From the NCBI GenBank assembly GCA_037447655.1, contig JBBHKE010001244.1, positions 226,346-290,345 on the forward strand: a DNA stretch of 64,000 nucleotides, read 5' to 3'. The notes under the pieces were generated by a model. That model made no database searches. It saw only the letters and a program-made list of their open reading frames with translations, and had not been told where the DNA came from. A program made the position numbers and the translations under genes. Shown here in pieces: positions 22,001-36,200 of the stretch (the first letter of the stretch is position 1; each line of letters starts with the position of its first letter). This DNA comes from Zygnema cylindricum (taxonomy: Eukaryota; Streptophyta; Zygnematophyceae; Zygnematales; Zygnemataceae).

Positions 22001-22733
22001 TGTGGGCGAATCTTTTCCGATCATGAGTCGTAGAAACGGTCTTATGGGTAGTCGATGAAATTTAAGTACAAAAGGCCCATAGCACTGGGTTGAAAGATTA
22101 GGCCTTAACGCTTTTCCTTGTTTTTAAGCTGAGCTGTTTTTCAACTAGACGGTTACTTGGAGTGACCGCTACATGACGTTAATAGTTGTTACCTGACAGA
22201 ACCAGGACTGCAAGCTTTTAGTTCAGCTTGGCTGCAAAATCTTTAGTTTACTCTTTCTCACTAGTGTAATCTATGTTGGTTAACGTGTCCTGTCTTTTCT
22301 TCTTTGACTGATTGCGTGTTCATTTTGTTCACGGGCAGGCGTAGTAGTTGTCGATTTTGCTGCGAGCTGGTGTGGGCCATGCAAGCAAATCGCACCACTC
22401 GTGGCCAAGTTGAGCAAGCAATACAAATCGGCGAAATTCTTGAAGGTAAGTTGTTCTTGTTTTACTGTTATCTATCTATCTATATATCTACCCCCAGCTA
22501 TCAATTTTATCGTCTTTATATAGTCCTCAACTTTTGAACGTCTTTTTCATGACCTTTTGCAGGTGGATATTGACAAGAATCGTGCATTGGCTGCGAGCGA
22601 AAACATTCAGTCGGTCCCAACTTTCAAAATTTACAAGAATGGAAAGAAACTGAAGGAGATTCTTGGGGCCAATGCTGCGGAACTGGAGACATCTGTCCAA
22701 CAGTACTGCAAAGCATTGCGAGTGGAGTTCTGA
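19039..22733 (+). CDS. TTL: TPR-thioredoxin protein of the TTL family, with redox-active thioredoxin domain
   Basis: Six exons: 19039-19932, 20378-20550, 20876-21209, 21495-21711, 22339-22445, 22563-22733. All have GT-AG borders and the phases join to give 631 aa. Residues 1-140 are disordered and hold four CC-S-x-G-V-C repeats (44-50, 70-76, 96-102, 126-132). TPR motifs follow at about 155-260 ([39 protein letters not shown]) and 389-495 ([30 protein letters not shown]). The C-terminal thioredoxin domain (about 515-631) has WCGPC at 550-554 and the cis-proline in SVPT at 594. Known Arabidopsis TTL proteins act in osmotic stress and brassinosteroid signalling and assemble cell-wall or receptor components, and their thioredoxin-like domain lacks the cysteine pair. 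Here it is intact, as in TDX. The architecture and the linker sequences fit TTL better than TDX, which is shorter. A poly(A) signal AATAAA lies at 23223. Confidence 0.95.
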
Positions 22734-24296
22734 TTTCCTGAATGGAACGTAGTGTGTTGTACGGACCACAGGAAGTTGAACCCGCATATGAACAACTTAG
22801 TGGGAAATGGCATGAACTGCTTTAGTGAGACATAGGATCTAGTATGTGAATAGGGGGCGGGGCATGTTTGCCTAGTTTAGCGAGCAGGTGTAGTTTGACG
22901 GTTTACTCTTTTTCTGACCTCATAATTACCTGGCTGCTTTCACGTATTGGAAATTCTCTTTTTTCATTTGGTGTATTTGCTAAGTTGGAATTTTGTTTGC
23001 TTTGTATGTTTTTGCTATTTTGGGAAACTGGTAATTTGTGTGCTTTGTGTTTGGTTGCCCTTCCCTGATTTTCTAAGGGAGAGCATCCAGGTGCATTCTA
23101 TGCGTGTTAATTATAAGGATGTACATGCAATTGCTCGTGTATAGCCGACAGTTCACCTGGAACTTTGGCAAAATTATCGTGGAGCATAATATGTAAACAA
23201 CCTATCGAGGTAGCTGAAGTGTAATAAACTAATGCATCGGCTGGTCCAGTTTTTTCCGTGTCCTAAAGGTGCACCCGGTGGTCAAATTGTTTTCTTTTAA
23301 CATGTAAAGATTGTACCAATATTCCAAACCAATATTCTAAAATTTTGTATCTTGCAGTTAATTATTTTACCTATTGCTATTTGAGTTTATTACTCTACTT
23401 TGTGCTTTTTTATCCAGAGTTATAGGAAAGTATTATATAAGGTGGCTTATCAAGGGTCAAAGTGGCAAGACATCACGTATTCATGCTAAGAGTCACCTGA
23501 TTTCTAATCAAAATGAGCAATGACAATTTGTAACCGGGCATTGAAGTATCTTACGTACTTCAGAGCGTTTTTCAGAATTTTGAACTTGCAATTCGGCAGA
23601 ATGTCTTTTGAGGCTGTCAGCTGTTACTTACCATTGATTCAATTAGATTAGGAGTATTTGCAAGTTTTTAGGTGGCGAATGTTGGCAAATTGTTATCTAT
23701 GTATTGTAATGAGGGATGGGGAGTTTTTAGTCTAAAATATAACTGGGAGAGGGAAGTGAACGCGCTATTGGCATTGAAAGACGGTAATAAAGCACATGCA
23801 AGAAAGTGGGGGAGAAAGGAAAAATCACAGTGCAATAGGTAAATCTTTGAAGCCAGCGTGTTGCAATTCATTTATAAAAGAGTCTTCAAGATTAAATGCT
23901 GAATTGATAAAAAAACATAAACTCGGAACAAGGCTGTTAAGTGGAAAATAGATATATTGCCACATTAGGAGCAAATAAGAATGAGACACGTCATATGTCG
24001 CAGATTGTAATTTTAAAAGAGATTCAATTTGAAGAAAGTGAACAAGCGAATAGAATAAGCACAGACGCACTCGTGGGAATTAAAGAGAACCCAGAGCATA
24101 AATAGATGACTACAATAGCACAAGTGACACAGGCTCCTTTCTTTTAAAACCACGTCTTAAGTAATCAAAATTCAGGCTATTTTAGGCTAAAAAATGTAAA
24201 TTGAAATTGATCTGTACATCTTAACTATGCCAAGCAGAACCTTCTAGCCAGTTTCCTCAAAACACAAATTTGGGCTCCATACACTACCTGCTGAGG
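22734..24296. other. Convergent intergenic region between TTL and SWEETIE
   Basis: The first 500 bp are probably the TTL 3' UTR, up to AATAAA at 23223-23228, and the last stretch is the SWEETIE 3' UTR. The open frames here are short, and I see no RNA gene, repeat or element. Confidence 0.6.
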
Positions 24297-27200
24297 TCAG
24301 TCAGCGAGCTCCTTCTCGACACTCTCATCAACAACCACTTTACTTATCACAATAGCTTCTGAAGAAAGAGAAGGCATAACCTTGCGTCCTACTTCCCCTT
24401 CATCAAAGGTTGGCTCACTGGTCACATCGTCAGCGTCAGTTTTTGTTTCAATTTTAACTTCCGTTTCAGTCTTAGCTTCAGTTTCAGTTTCCCGAGTACA
24501 AACTACTGGGGTTGCTCCAATTGCTTCAACAACCTCAACTCCAATTTCTTCAACAACCTCAACTCCAATTTCTTCAACAACCTCAACTCCAATTTCTTCA
24601 ACAACCTCAACTCCACTTTCTTCAACTACCTGTATTCCCACGTCAATGGTTTCTGATGGAGAACTGTTCTCTCCATTGACTTCACTGAGCTCGTTGTCAA
24701 CATTTTCCTTTTCCAAAGAATCTGTGTCTCCATCAGTCACTGTACCTCGAAGATCAAGTGGAGCAGCTTCAAGAGACTCAACATTAGAAGTCTGAAAGTC
24801 ATCCCAGTCGTCGTCATCATCGACCATCTCACTTTCCACGTGGTTTTTAGTTTGGAAAGAAACTGATGTTCCTGAATCAGGCTCACCTCCTTTGCCTCTC
24901 ACCTGATTTCCCTGAAACGCGTCCCACTCATCTTCATCCACTGTGAGAAAACCATCAGTTGAACCATTGCTCGCAACACTCTCCACCAGACCAGAAACGA
25001 TTGGACCAGGAACTGCCTCAGACGGGGGTCCAGCTGCCCTATGGCTTTGAAAAGCATCCCATTCATCATCATCTTCCTCGTCGTCATCCGTCTGATTTTT
25101 CAAAGCAACTGGAGGAACCTCTTGTTTTAAAGATGAGGAGCGGGAGGCCTGTGGGGGTGCAAGGAGAGCCACAGGAGGAGGAGGAAGGAGGCCACCTGGC
25201 AGTACGATGCCCTTGGTTCCTGGCAAAACTGTTTGCTTCTCAGGAATTGTATTTCCAGCTGAAGCAGCAGTTGGGGGAGGCTCTTCTGTCTGTCCAGAAG
25301 TGGAGGCCTTAATAATAGCCTGGAGATGAAAAGATACAGTGTGCACACAACATAATTAACACGTAGCACAGCACATTCAAATTTCAGAGTGACAAAAGTA
25401 CTGGCGTAGGAAACATACAGAAACAGCAGCTCATCATCATACTGCTATAAGGAATAAAAAGGCACACTATTAGCAAAGCCAGGTGGGAGACTCTGCAGCG
25501 TGGTTTCCAACTTTGTCCGACCTCTACGTTTTTCAGATGCACCTTGAAATACATGTGCATAGCAAGTGTGCCTAGAAAGGAAGACCAAACAAAGTAGCCC
25601 ATCGCTATTATGGTTTCCCTCTAATTCGAGTAAATGTTTTTTTTTTTACCCAAAATCACAAATTTAGTGTTAATAACACTATTTAGTTAAGTGGCTCAGA
25701 ATGAGCGCTGTGGCTCAAGGAGCCTAGTGGCCGATAATGTGCAAATTGGCAAAACATAATTTAGTGTACTTAATTCTAATAAAATGCTAACGCTACGATT
25801 CACTAGCTCTAACAGCGACGGGCAGTGTACTACAATGCCATTTTCATTACATTAAAGATTCATTCCGTCATAACTGAGAAAGACTAGCAGGAGAGAGAAC
25901 TGACTTTACATTCAGGACCTTAAGGGCCGTTATTCAAAATTGAGATACATTTTCCATACTGAGACCAGAGTTCAAAAGTTAGGAAGGACACCACACAGCT
26001 CAATGAAAAAAGGCTCTAACTTCCGTAACGTTATTCATGAGTTTGACGATTAGTTTGAATTCCGGTGTTTTAAGACATGCACCCACATATACAAGCTCAT
26101 AGCTTTCTCCACCGTCAGATTCCCCTAAACTACACTGCCCATGTAAACAGTGGGCAAGGCAGTGGGCAGTTTTTTTAGTGTTAAATGTTTTTCGGGCAGT
26201 CAAAGTACTATTTCTCATCACAGAATTTCCTGATTTTCAATCGTGATATCACAATCGAAAGGCAAGATTGTAACTTCCGATGGCTCCCCTAAAAAAAATC
26301 CAATGTTGAAAAAAAGTTAAAGATGTTTGAGTGACCGAAAAATGTCTTACACTAACAGTGATGGGCTTTGTCAAGTAACAGGCGGTTTGGTGTCCATAGT
26401 GTACTAGATTACCGAGAGGTGCCAGTCCGTTTGGTAGCAGTAAACACGATAAAGAGTTTTTGAGCTGACAATACAATTATTAAGTACACGTTTTTTTCTT
26501 GTGGAAGTAGATTTTGTAGTCTTAGATTCTATTTATTTCAAGTGGGGATTAAAGATCTTTGGCGTGATGAAACAGTCGGAGTTTTCAAGGGCCAATGGAA
26601 AAAAAGAGTTTTCAATGGCCATTCAAAGGAACAGAACCTTACTTTTGTTTCACGTTTGTAGCAAAAATATGCTAATGTTTAGTCTTTTGTCTAATGCAAA
26701 GGCACTAAAATTTAAATGGCCATGGCTCTGTCGCATCATAACTCAAAAAAAAAAAAAAAAACCAGTAAAAAAATCGCTGATATGATGCTATACCAGCGAT
26801 ACGAACAGAACTGGGTATTAATCGAGTACTGGGGCCTTGCCAACATGCCTAAACTGGATACCAGACCGGACTCGTCAATAAGAAATACCAATCAAGAGAG
26901 TGCAAAGAAACTTGAAAAATCCAATTCCAATAAATTAGACCTATAATAATACCCTATCACTATTACCTTTGATTAAGTCCATTCATTTCAAAACTTCAGT
27001 AAGAAAAGGCTCAACCTCCTCTATTCCCATAAATTTGTGAAGTGAACAGCAAATCTCAATATCAAGATGCCAAGAACATTGGTAAGGAGCCTCCCATTTC
27101 CCAAACTGATCATTACAGGCCTTAGAAAACCACCAAAATAAGAAAAAACAAGGGCTTACCTGCAATTGAATCTTCGACTTAGAAGGAAGAGCCGCAGCCA

Positions 27201-30200
27201 CTGCTTGAAGCTGGGAAGCTGATGATGATGCAAACCGTTGAACAATCCGTACAACAAGACTGATAAGGGCAGAATGGACCTGTGCCTCCTTGACAGCCCC
27301 AAACACCACCCTAATTCAGGATATTTTAAAATGCAACTTGCATTGTTGAAGCAAAATCTGTACCCTCGACAGAAGATATGTCTACCACAATCAATTCAAT
27401 CTCATCACATGTGCCTCTGCAAATCGGATTAACGAAAAAAAACATATCCAAATAGAGAAATAACATCAAAGATGCAGAAATACTCCAATCACCAGTGAGA
27501 AGCACAAGTACCTTATACATATACGGACATTCAACTCTCGGTCAACTTTTACGGGGTATACACATCTGCAGTTAACAATGGTTATATTGATGAAAATTTA
27601 TGGAGGAACACCTGCCTACAATATTTTAAACCGTAAGCGCCCGAAGTAAAAATAATAGTCTAATGGGTAATGCTTCTACACCACGGTCTAACTCGAGGTC
27701 ACATACACACTCCAAAAGTCAAGCTCCAGCTCCCTTGGAATTGATCCAGCGGTCAGGAAAATAAAGGATTTTCTTGGAGAACAGTTGAGCAAGACAGCTA
27801 TCAGGATGGAAAAATCCTCTGACATCCATTAGCGTCAATTATGAAGTCCTGGTAAAACCCTCAAGAGATTACAAACCAGTTCTTCTCCTACAACTTCCTG
27901 AGTTCTTCAAGAATAGCAACTTACAGATGTAGAAAGAGTCTCCTTTTCATCTCGTGGAGCTGCTGCATATATGGCCGTTGGAAGAAGAACGGCCAGAACT
28001 GCTTTCTGCCTTTCTTCTCCTTCCACTAGTGTATGAAGAAGTAGAAATAACTTCAAACTCTCCATCACAATATTTGCTATGACCGCCGTCATTGCTGCCT
28101 CCTGGACACTCATTTAAAACAAAAAAATAAAAAAAATGTGTTTGCGTCTGATATTACTCAGGTTTTGCCTTTATGTAAATGGTATCGCATAACTGCCAAG
28201 ATCACACAACCAAAAACCTCACAATCCAAGGGGTTTTCTTTAAAGTTTTTTTGTTTAGAAGTTCCGCGGGTCACACAATATGCATAACCAAAGCAATAAT
28301 AACTAGTTACAGTTTTTTAAAACCTCTAAAAATGCTTTAATGAGGCCCTACCAGAATGGCTCACAATTATGCCTCCACATAATGATTCTTTTCAACAGGG
28401 ACGGAGTAGAAAAGCTTGAAAACAGCGAGGCTTCCCAAAACCAGCATTAATATGACTGCTACAAGCTAATTCCCAACAGATTGGCAAACTGCCTTCTCCC
28501 TCGACAAATTGACTACTACCAAGGTCACTTTCATAACATGAAATGTGGCAAAACAGATCTTGCGCCCGGTAGCAACCTTAATTGAACAGCTTTTCTCCCA
28601 AAAAAGGAAAGAAAGTTGAAATGTCACCTCCTTGTTGCAAACAAAAATCGACATTGACCAAGTAACTGACCTGACATGCTGAGTATATGAGGCCGCTGAT
28701 TGCCTCTCCTAATTGCTGCATGCAAAATAAAGCCCAAATTCTAAGGGGATCCATTGGCGCCTTCCCACTAGCTGACTGTAGAAGATTTCGCAAAGTTTGG
28801 AGGCTTGCCATTTGTACCTGAAAAACACTCCAAAGAAGAACATTTTGTAAAAAACTGCAAATATCCTGACTTTGACAAGCGACTGAAAACATGAACGAAA
28901 TGGACTGAAAATGTGACCAGCTCTGCAATGGTGAACTATTGAAAGACAGAATGGAAAATGCTTAACCAAAAATACATAAATCCAAAACAATTTCTGAAAC
29001 GGTTTTCAGACACAAGGATTCAAAAGTATAAAATCACCATTGAAAGACTTTAGCCTGCCGCCACTGAGGGCAAAGACTCACACAAGTACATATGCGTACA
29101 AAGACACAGCATTGAGGAAAAAAAATCATAGGGAAACCATACCAATGGAATTGGAGACAGCAAAGCTGTTCTCAAACATCCGATACACCGCTGCCCTCCC
29201 TGTTCATTTAAATGTTCCATCAACGCATCGCCACGTGGTTGTGGTATTGCGGCTGCCATCACATTCATAAGGGTCAGGAGCATTGGAAGTCGCTGAGAAG
29301 TTTCTGGATCAGCATCGGCCGCCTCATTTCGACTGTTACGTCGCGACCCGGGTGATGTGATGGAACGCTCTAATGGCCCATCACTTTTTAAAGAATCTGA
29401 CTGGACCAACCTTCGACGGCCCATAGAAATCTGCCGGTCAAACCGAGGAGATACAACCGAATCCCCATCAAAACTTGTTCTTCGATTCGCATATGAAGCT
29501 TGGCGACTTGGGCTCTGACGAGGTGATGGGAGGGCATCAGGCCCAGCAGAGGCATCAGTTTGGCTGGCTCTTCTCAAAGCTCCAGTGATTATTCGATCAG
29601 CCATCTGTCCCACACTTTCAATGGCTGATGTAACAATAGCTGCTCTCTGGCCAGACCAGGCCATGTCTTCCACAGCTGCAAACACCGAATGTTTAAAAAA
29701 AAACATCAAAGAAATTCAATGAATCTGACATTTGGAACGAACCTGAATGTTTGTAAGGGAAAAAAAAACGAATCTTGCTGTAGTTACTAAAGCATCACAG
29801 GATTTGCAAACAAATTACCTTCTCTCACCTAAGATGATAACAAGAGTCTTCACTATCACGCACATAAGTTCTACAGAATTGTTCCATCCCTAGCCTAAAA
29901 TGATAAGACGGGTTCACAGCATCTTGCACGCAATTCTAAAACTATATTGATGATGATAATGTGAAGTAGAAATAACATAAAAAAGAACACAAACACAAAA
30001 AAACGTACATACATGTCACTGTTAACCTTTTATAAAAACCAATATTTCCATTATTACACACATGATGACATAAAAACACCTGACAATTATTTGCTATCTC
30101 TAGAACTAACTCTGTCTTGCTCACCTGCACCTCCAGGTGGGCCCACATTCACGAGCTTTGTGGTTAAACCGACTGTTGTGATAAGGATCGGCCCAGAAGT

Positions 30201-33200
30201 GGGGGCTAGACGAAGAACTTTCAGGGCAGCACAAAGCAGCTGAGGAATCAACACTCCTTCCCACTGCCAGAAAAAACAGACAGCAATTCCATGAGGTATA
30301 CAAAAAACATATTATGAGAGGCCAGCATGGCTGGTTTTTGTGCTTTTGGTTGTCCAAGAACCTAGTTCTGAGTGGAGTATGCACATGAATAGAGAGATTC
30401 AACACTACAAACGCATGCAATCAAATAGGCAAAAGAAGATTAATCTGAGCATTTGGAAAGAACACTTTCCACATTTCTAATAAGAGCCTCTTTATCAGAA
30501 AATCACACATGGAGTACAAAAGACAGAATGCCGTAGACAACTCCACATGCAAATGTTTAGGTTTTCTCCAACCTTAACATAACCCTTTCACAACTCGCAC
30601 GAACTCCTCCACCACGCCCGAGTAAGAGGTCAAAATGGAAAACATGGATTAAAATGGTCTGCAAACTAGACAAGTTCCATTCTTACATAATATTTCAGGA
30701 TATGATCAATAGTTAATACCTGGCGGTCTAAATGACCGGCAAAGACACCCAATGCGTGCATGACCATCAAGAGCGCAGCTTCATTTTCAGCAGAATGTCC
30801 TTTTCCTGAGGTCCCCGTCTCACTGTCCATATCCACCATAGTTCGAAAATTATTAGCAGAATCCTCGAGCTCTGCCGAGGAGCATCGCTGTGAGCTGAAA
30901 ATTTCAGCTAGCCCTTGGAAAAAACATGCAGGATAGGGAACCATCATATACCTGGCGAGCAACCGATGTAGAGATGCCAAACCAAGCTCGGCAATACCCA
31001 GAGTGAGCTCTGAATTTTGATAATAATCTGCAGGGGCTGCTTCCACCACCTGAAAGGCAAGTTTTCATAAGTTAAACATAATGTGACATATTGTGTCCGA
31101 AGCTTCAATACCTTAGATTTGGTTTGAAAAAAGGGTGAGACAGCTCAAAACATAATACAGTCGGCTGGTCAAAATCTGATCCAATGAAGCCTCAAATTCT
31201 ATAATCCTGCATATCTGAACATAAACAATTGGCAAATGGGCAGGATATAGACTTGAACCTGTGCCAAGATGTCCACCACTGCTGTCTGTAGTGTCTGATG
31301 TTTAATAACATCAATAGCAAAAAGGACCTGTACAACAGTCACCCAATCAACAGTTTGCAAACATAAATAAACCATTCTTGAACAAGGTTGAATTCCTCAA
31401 CCTCCAAGAACTTCAACGAGAAAAAAATGTTGAACGTTGATGCTCGACTGACCAGCTTTGACTGGTTTAAGACCTTCAATCCATGGCAACCAAATAAATA
31501 TTCCTAAACTTGTATTCACGCTAAACCTGTGGGAGAATAGCTGGCTATCTTCACCTGCACAAGTTCAGTGCACAGCTCCACTGAAAGAAAACTGGGTCTG
31601 CAGAAGGCCGGTGTGCTGAGACTTTGAAAAGCTCGTAAAGCCACCAGTTTCTCTTCTTCTGGAGACAATCGTCCACTACTCAATTCTTCAACCCGCAAAT
31701 TATCCCAAGGGTAGCTGCCGGCTGATGCTGCAAATTCCTCCTCAGATTCTGTACTGTCAGATAGTATCAACAGTGCCAAAGCCCAAACTTGGATAAAATC
31801 TCTTTCTTCTAAACCACCTTGGCTGTCCAGAACTTCACCGTTGCCGTTCATTGCATGCACATTAGATGAATCCTGTTCTCCAATAGGCCTGGCATCTATT
31901 GTGACCGCTTTGAGAATGACAGGCCAAACTCCATCCAGGCTTTGTTGAATCATAGCCATATAAGTGCTAGAGGAATTGCTTGCAAGAGAAGGCTTGTAGG
32001 AAGCCTGCCACAAAGAAAGCCTCAGTTAATCTCCTCTGTGTGTATCTCAACCACACAATCCATGGAAAGGACATGGGAAGAAAAAAAGCCACTATTAACT
32101 TGGAATAACATTCATCTTCCGCCATCTTACTGGGAACAACTGATGAGACCCTAAGAAAATGTAGACTTCTGAGAGAAAATCAAACATGTGAAATAGAAAA
32201 TTTTGACAAAAAAAACTGTGAGGAGTTTTCACAGGAAAACAGGAACAAAAAAATCATACGAAAAACATTTGCCTCGGATGATCAGAGTCAAAAGAGCTGA
32301 GAAAACCTGAATAGCTCCTGGTTGGCTTCGAGCCACAGCGTAGTCTCGCAATAAACCGACCCAATGTCGCGACAAGTATTTAGAGCTGCCCTGAAGAACT
32401 AAATTCAACGATGAATGGTCCATTGACCATCGTCTTTCCGGAAAACCGCCCAATGTATGAACTTCAGGCATCAATGCGAAGCATTTTACTCGTGCATGCG
32501 CTGCGAGTAGTTCCACTCTCACCTGTGTGGAAAGCAAGGTACACTTATCTTTCATCAAACAAGTTTAGTTGTTCTCCAGGGGACAGGTTTACCCAAAAGT
32601 CAGCAGAGTGGCATAAAGCCGGATGGCAGAAAATAGATCTCATTCCTTAGCTTGTAACATGAATTGCACGATTCTGACATTGACTTCATTATTTTAGTCC
32701 CAATCCGAGACTTCCTGTTTACATTAACAATCTCCCGAGTAAACGTAAACGTTTCCGTAAACAAAAAGCTTAGGGCTGTTTAAGACTAGCTTTAGTCAAA
32801 TTTTACTTCATCGGGGATTAGTTGTCCTAACAGACATTTAAAAAGAGCGCCCATTTAGCAGCGCAAGCGTTAACATGGACTTTTATGGAAACACTTACCT
32901 TGCAGCCAACCCATTCCGCATATGAAGAATACTCAAGTTCCTCCCATTGTGATAGAGGCTTGGAGATGAGAGCCACAATACGCTGCAATATTGCCCGTTC
33001 TCCTCCAGTGACTCCACTTGTTACTATCTGTACAAGAGTCAATAAACACAATCATCAGTTTGCTTTGCAAGCACCGGATGGATACATACATGCCAGTGTT
33101 GAAATACAACCCTGAACATTTTCTAGGCATTTTCTAAGTTCGTTTTTGTTTTGAGACCAGAAAATGAATATCTTGTCACCTTCCTTGAAGAAAAGTTCTG

Positions 33201-36200
33201 GCACCTTGACACTACAAATACTGGCTGAAACCATATCCAACTTCCAAAGGCACAACTCCTGCCCTTTTACATATTGAGCAATAGGTCGGGAAGATTCACA
33301 GCTTGCAGTTGGACAGAATCATGGCAATAGCTGGATATCGAGGCAAATACGGGTTTATTTTTATTCTAATCTGAATGATTGCAGTCAGGTGCGAAGCAAT
33401 ATTCAAAGAAGGTATTACACGGAAAGGAACCAAGGAGACATATGGGGACTATATACAACGCAGTTCAAAAATCATCAGAAAGGCCTTGAAAAAACCTTAA
33501 ACACTGGACATTCTCTCTGCAGGAAAGAATGTTTTCAGTGCCCTGAACACCAAGTCTGTTTTCTGCAGAAAAGTCAGTCAACATGTGCATCTTTTGGCTC
33601 TTTGTTCATCTCCATTAAAAATAACACACGTAACGATGCAAAGAACGGTATCAATACCACTCTTCCTGCAGAACAAATTTATTAAACAAAAACCACTGGT
33701 AGTGCAGTGTGGCAAACTGTAACCATCAGCTTTTCAAGCAACATCTCTTAAGACGATCCAACGGTTGTTTGTACTGTAGTCCAGGGAAAAGCAAGCTAAG
33801 AGAAACAAACAACAAGAGAAAGCACAAAGGGAATTAACTGTGGAATTAACTGAGACATATGGGTCAGGTTATACCTGTGCTGCCAGTTTGGAACCAGCAA
33901 TAACCAGCAAAGGGCCAGCGGTAGGCTCAAAAGCTGCTCTTACTGTGGACAACAACTGAGCCTGTACCCAAATCCTTGAGGTTAAGTCAACAAATTATGA
34001 AGTCGGATATTATTTCCAAAATGAAAGATGTGCTCATAAATAGGGAAAAGCAGGGTCGTATGTCTAATAGCTCAATGAGCATCCCCATATTGTACCATAT
34101 TATTCAAACTCAATAAAGAAGCCGGTAACTTCATATTTGCGAGCCAGTAAACGTCCTCAGTCCGCAACCGCAAACTGCATTTTTAAATAAAAGACGTGAA
34201 GAAAATTTTGCCTAAAATTGGCCTAGTGTACAAATGCCTCTGCAAATGAACTGTCACTGTGTCGAGAACATGATATGAATTATAAATTTGCCGGCGCCAA
34301 TGTATAAGTGCGAATAGGCCCAAATGTTTCGTACAAAATGATTAAAACTGGTACAAAACATCTATCACTGAATAATGTGCATTTTGCTAGAGGATTAAGG
34401 GCTTTTAACGTGAATATATATGCAACTCTAACAAAAAATAAATGCAAGGAGCTTCTCTAGAGAGATACCCACAATGGGAAAAGAAACTAAACCATAGAAG
34501 GTGAGCATAAGCTCGGAACGTGAGTACAACTTTCAGATATAAATGACAGTTGATAACCTTCACACTTTTAACTAAAAAAAACCACAATTCAAAACAATGC
34601 AATCCTGTCCTGCTAAAACAGAAACCTTCTGGTTAGACACCTAATGAATTGATGATAGGTGTCTAGCTGTTGCAGAAAAGTGGTGCAGAAAAAGTGGCTG
34701 CACCTGATATTGCTCCAACAAAAAGTGGCCTTCATACTCTGGATCCTTCGTGTACCCAAACTGCAAGCCACAAACACCGAGTTCCATACATTTCAAATTT
34801 AGGCAGCAACTACAGGCAGCAGGTAACCAACAAAAAAAAACTGTATACACAAAAGTACTGCATCTCTCTGCATTCTCTCATGCGTGTACTTGGAGTGCAT
34901 CCACTTTCCACCCCTCGAGACCATAAGAAGGAATCAGACCTTAGTCAAAACAGTACTGAGCAAGGAGACGCCCATAGGTCGCACTGTTTCTAAGGTGCCT
35001 GTAGCCACCTGCACAATGGAAAACCTTTTCAGTCAAACATGGCAACCTCGAAGTGACTGAAAAGCTCAACAAAACAATGAGTATAAAATCCACAAAAAGG
35101 TAATATTCTTTTTATTTCCAAACAAATAACTCGAAGGTTTCCGAGGTGAAAAACACACCTGATATGCTAAAGCCACAAGCTCTGAAAGATGCAGCACAAG
35201 CCAATCTCCAACAAGTTCCCCGTTTTCTTCAGAGATTTGCCGTTCCTCGCGGGCCAAAACCAGATCAAAATGTGCAGAATCATCGCCAGTAGCACTAGGC
35301 AATCGGCTAAGACACCTGCTTACAATCAATGAAGCAACTTCCATAGTCATTACATAGAGAAACGGTTTTCATCAATTACAACGGCATATGTGTTTTTATG
35401 TTTTCTTCCCCCAATTAAACTTGTCTAAGAATGCCTAAATGATGCCTTCCACGCTGCTTTGACAAGCATTGTCAAAACAGACAGATGGGTATGGTTATCC
35501 TCGGCTTATTAAGACATTATTGACACATAATTTAAACAACTCTCACCAGGTAACCCACAGGTCGAAAAGGTAATCCTGTTGTTGAAGCCCACTTTGAAAT
35601 CATTAAATAAATGGCAAAAAAAAGAATTCCTTTTCGAGTTTTCGCTACCTGGACCCACAAAACTCTAGTACTCCCTTCCAGGACACTAAAGCAGCAGCCT
35701 TCAAAAAAAGACGCCTGAAAACCCCAGAGGTGTTGATTCTAATTGCGATGAAGGTGCAGGAGATACAGAAAACGCAAAATCCAGAGTTATGGTGGAAGAA
35801 AACCTTACTCCGCAGCAAAGAAACGGGTGCGGAAACGTGGTAGCTGATCAGCATCCTTGGCTGAGGCATTTACTTTATTGTTCTCCTCCCCTGGATGGCG
35901 ATCTCCACCTGACAACCGAGTAGTGTGAGCCACCATTCCTGCTTCATCATCCTCTCCAGGCCCTCCATCCCCAATTCGTCCCCCCACCGCCTGGTATTCC
36001 CGATCTTCTCCTGCTTTCTTTGTTGCAGAGGCTGCAAGGACCTACCCTTAAACACATTCCCAAAAACTTCCTTACTTTTCTAAACACATATTCTGACCTA
36101 ACTCAAGAATGTGTTTGAAACAGTAGCATAAATATGCATAGTTCTTTGTCATTATTACAAAGATTTAATTTTCACTCACCACATTGCGACAAAGACGTAA

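Larger units (their letters stand above)
24297..32004 (-). other. SWEETIE: SWEETIE exon map, 3' part
   Basis: Exons in transcript order: 31555-32004, 31259-31327, 30720-31049, 30125-30263, 29143-29675, 28671-28817, 27925-28101, (unplaced short exon near 27515-27550), 27160-27310, 24297-25319 (stop). The exon 27160-27310 starts in phase 2 while 27925-28101 ends in phase 0, so at least one short exon is missing. A stretch ending ...CCGTATATGTATAAG|GTACTT (about 27515) gives the right downstream phase. The last exon encodes the proline-rich and acidic tail. The final intron, 25320-27159 (1.84 kb), has an A run near 26746 and a decayed TACACC-like end near 25820. Confidence 0.8.

Noticed and set aside
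24382-24795. 137-codon Ser/Thr-rich open frame on the + strand
   Set aside because: It is the antisense of the acidic repeat region of the last SWEETIE exon, where GAA/GAG codons on - leave the + strand free of stops.
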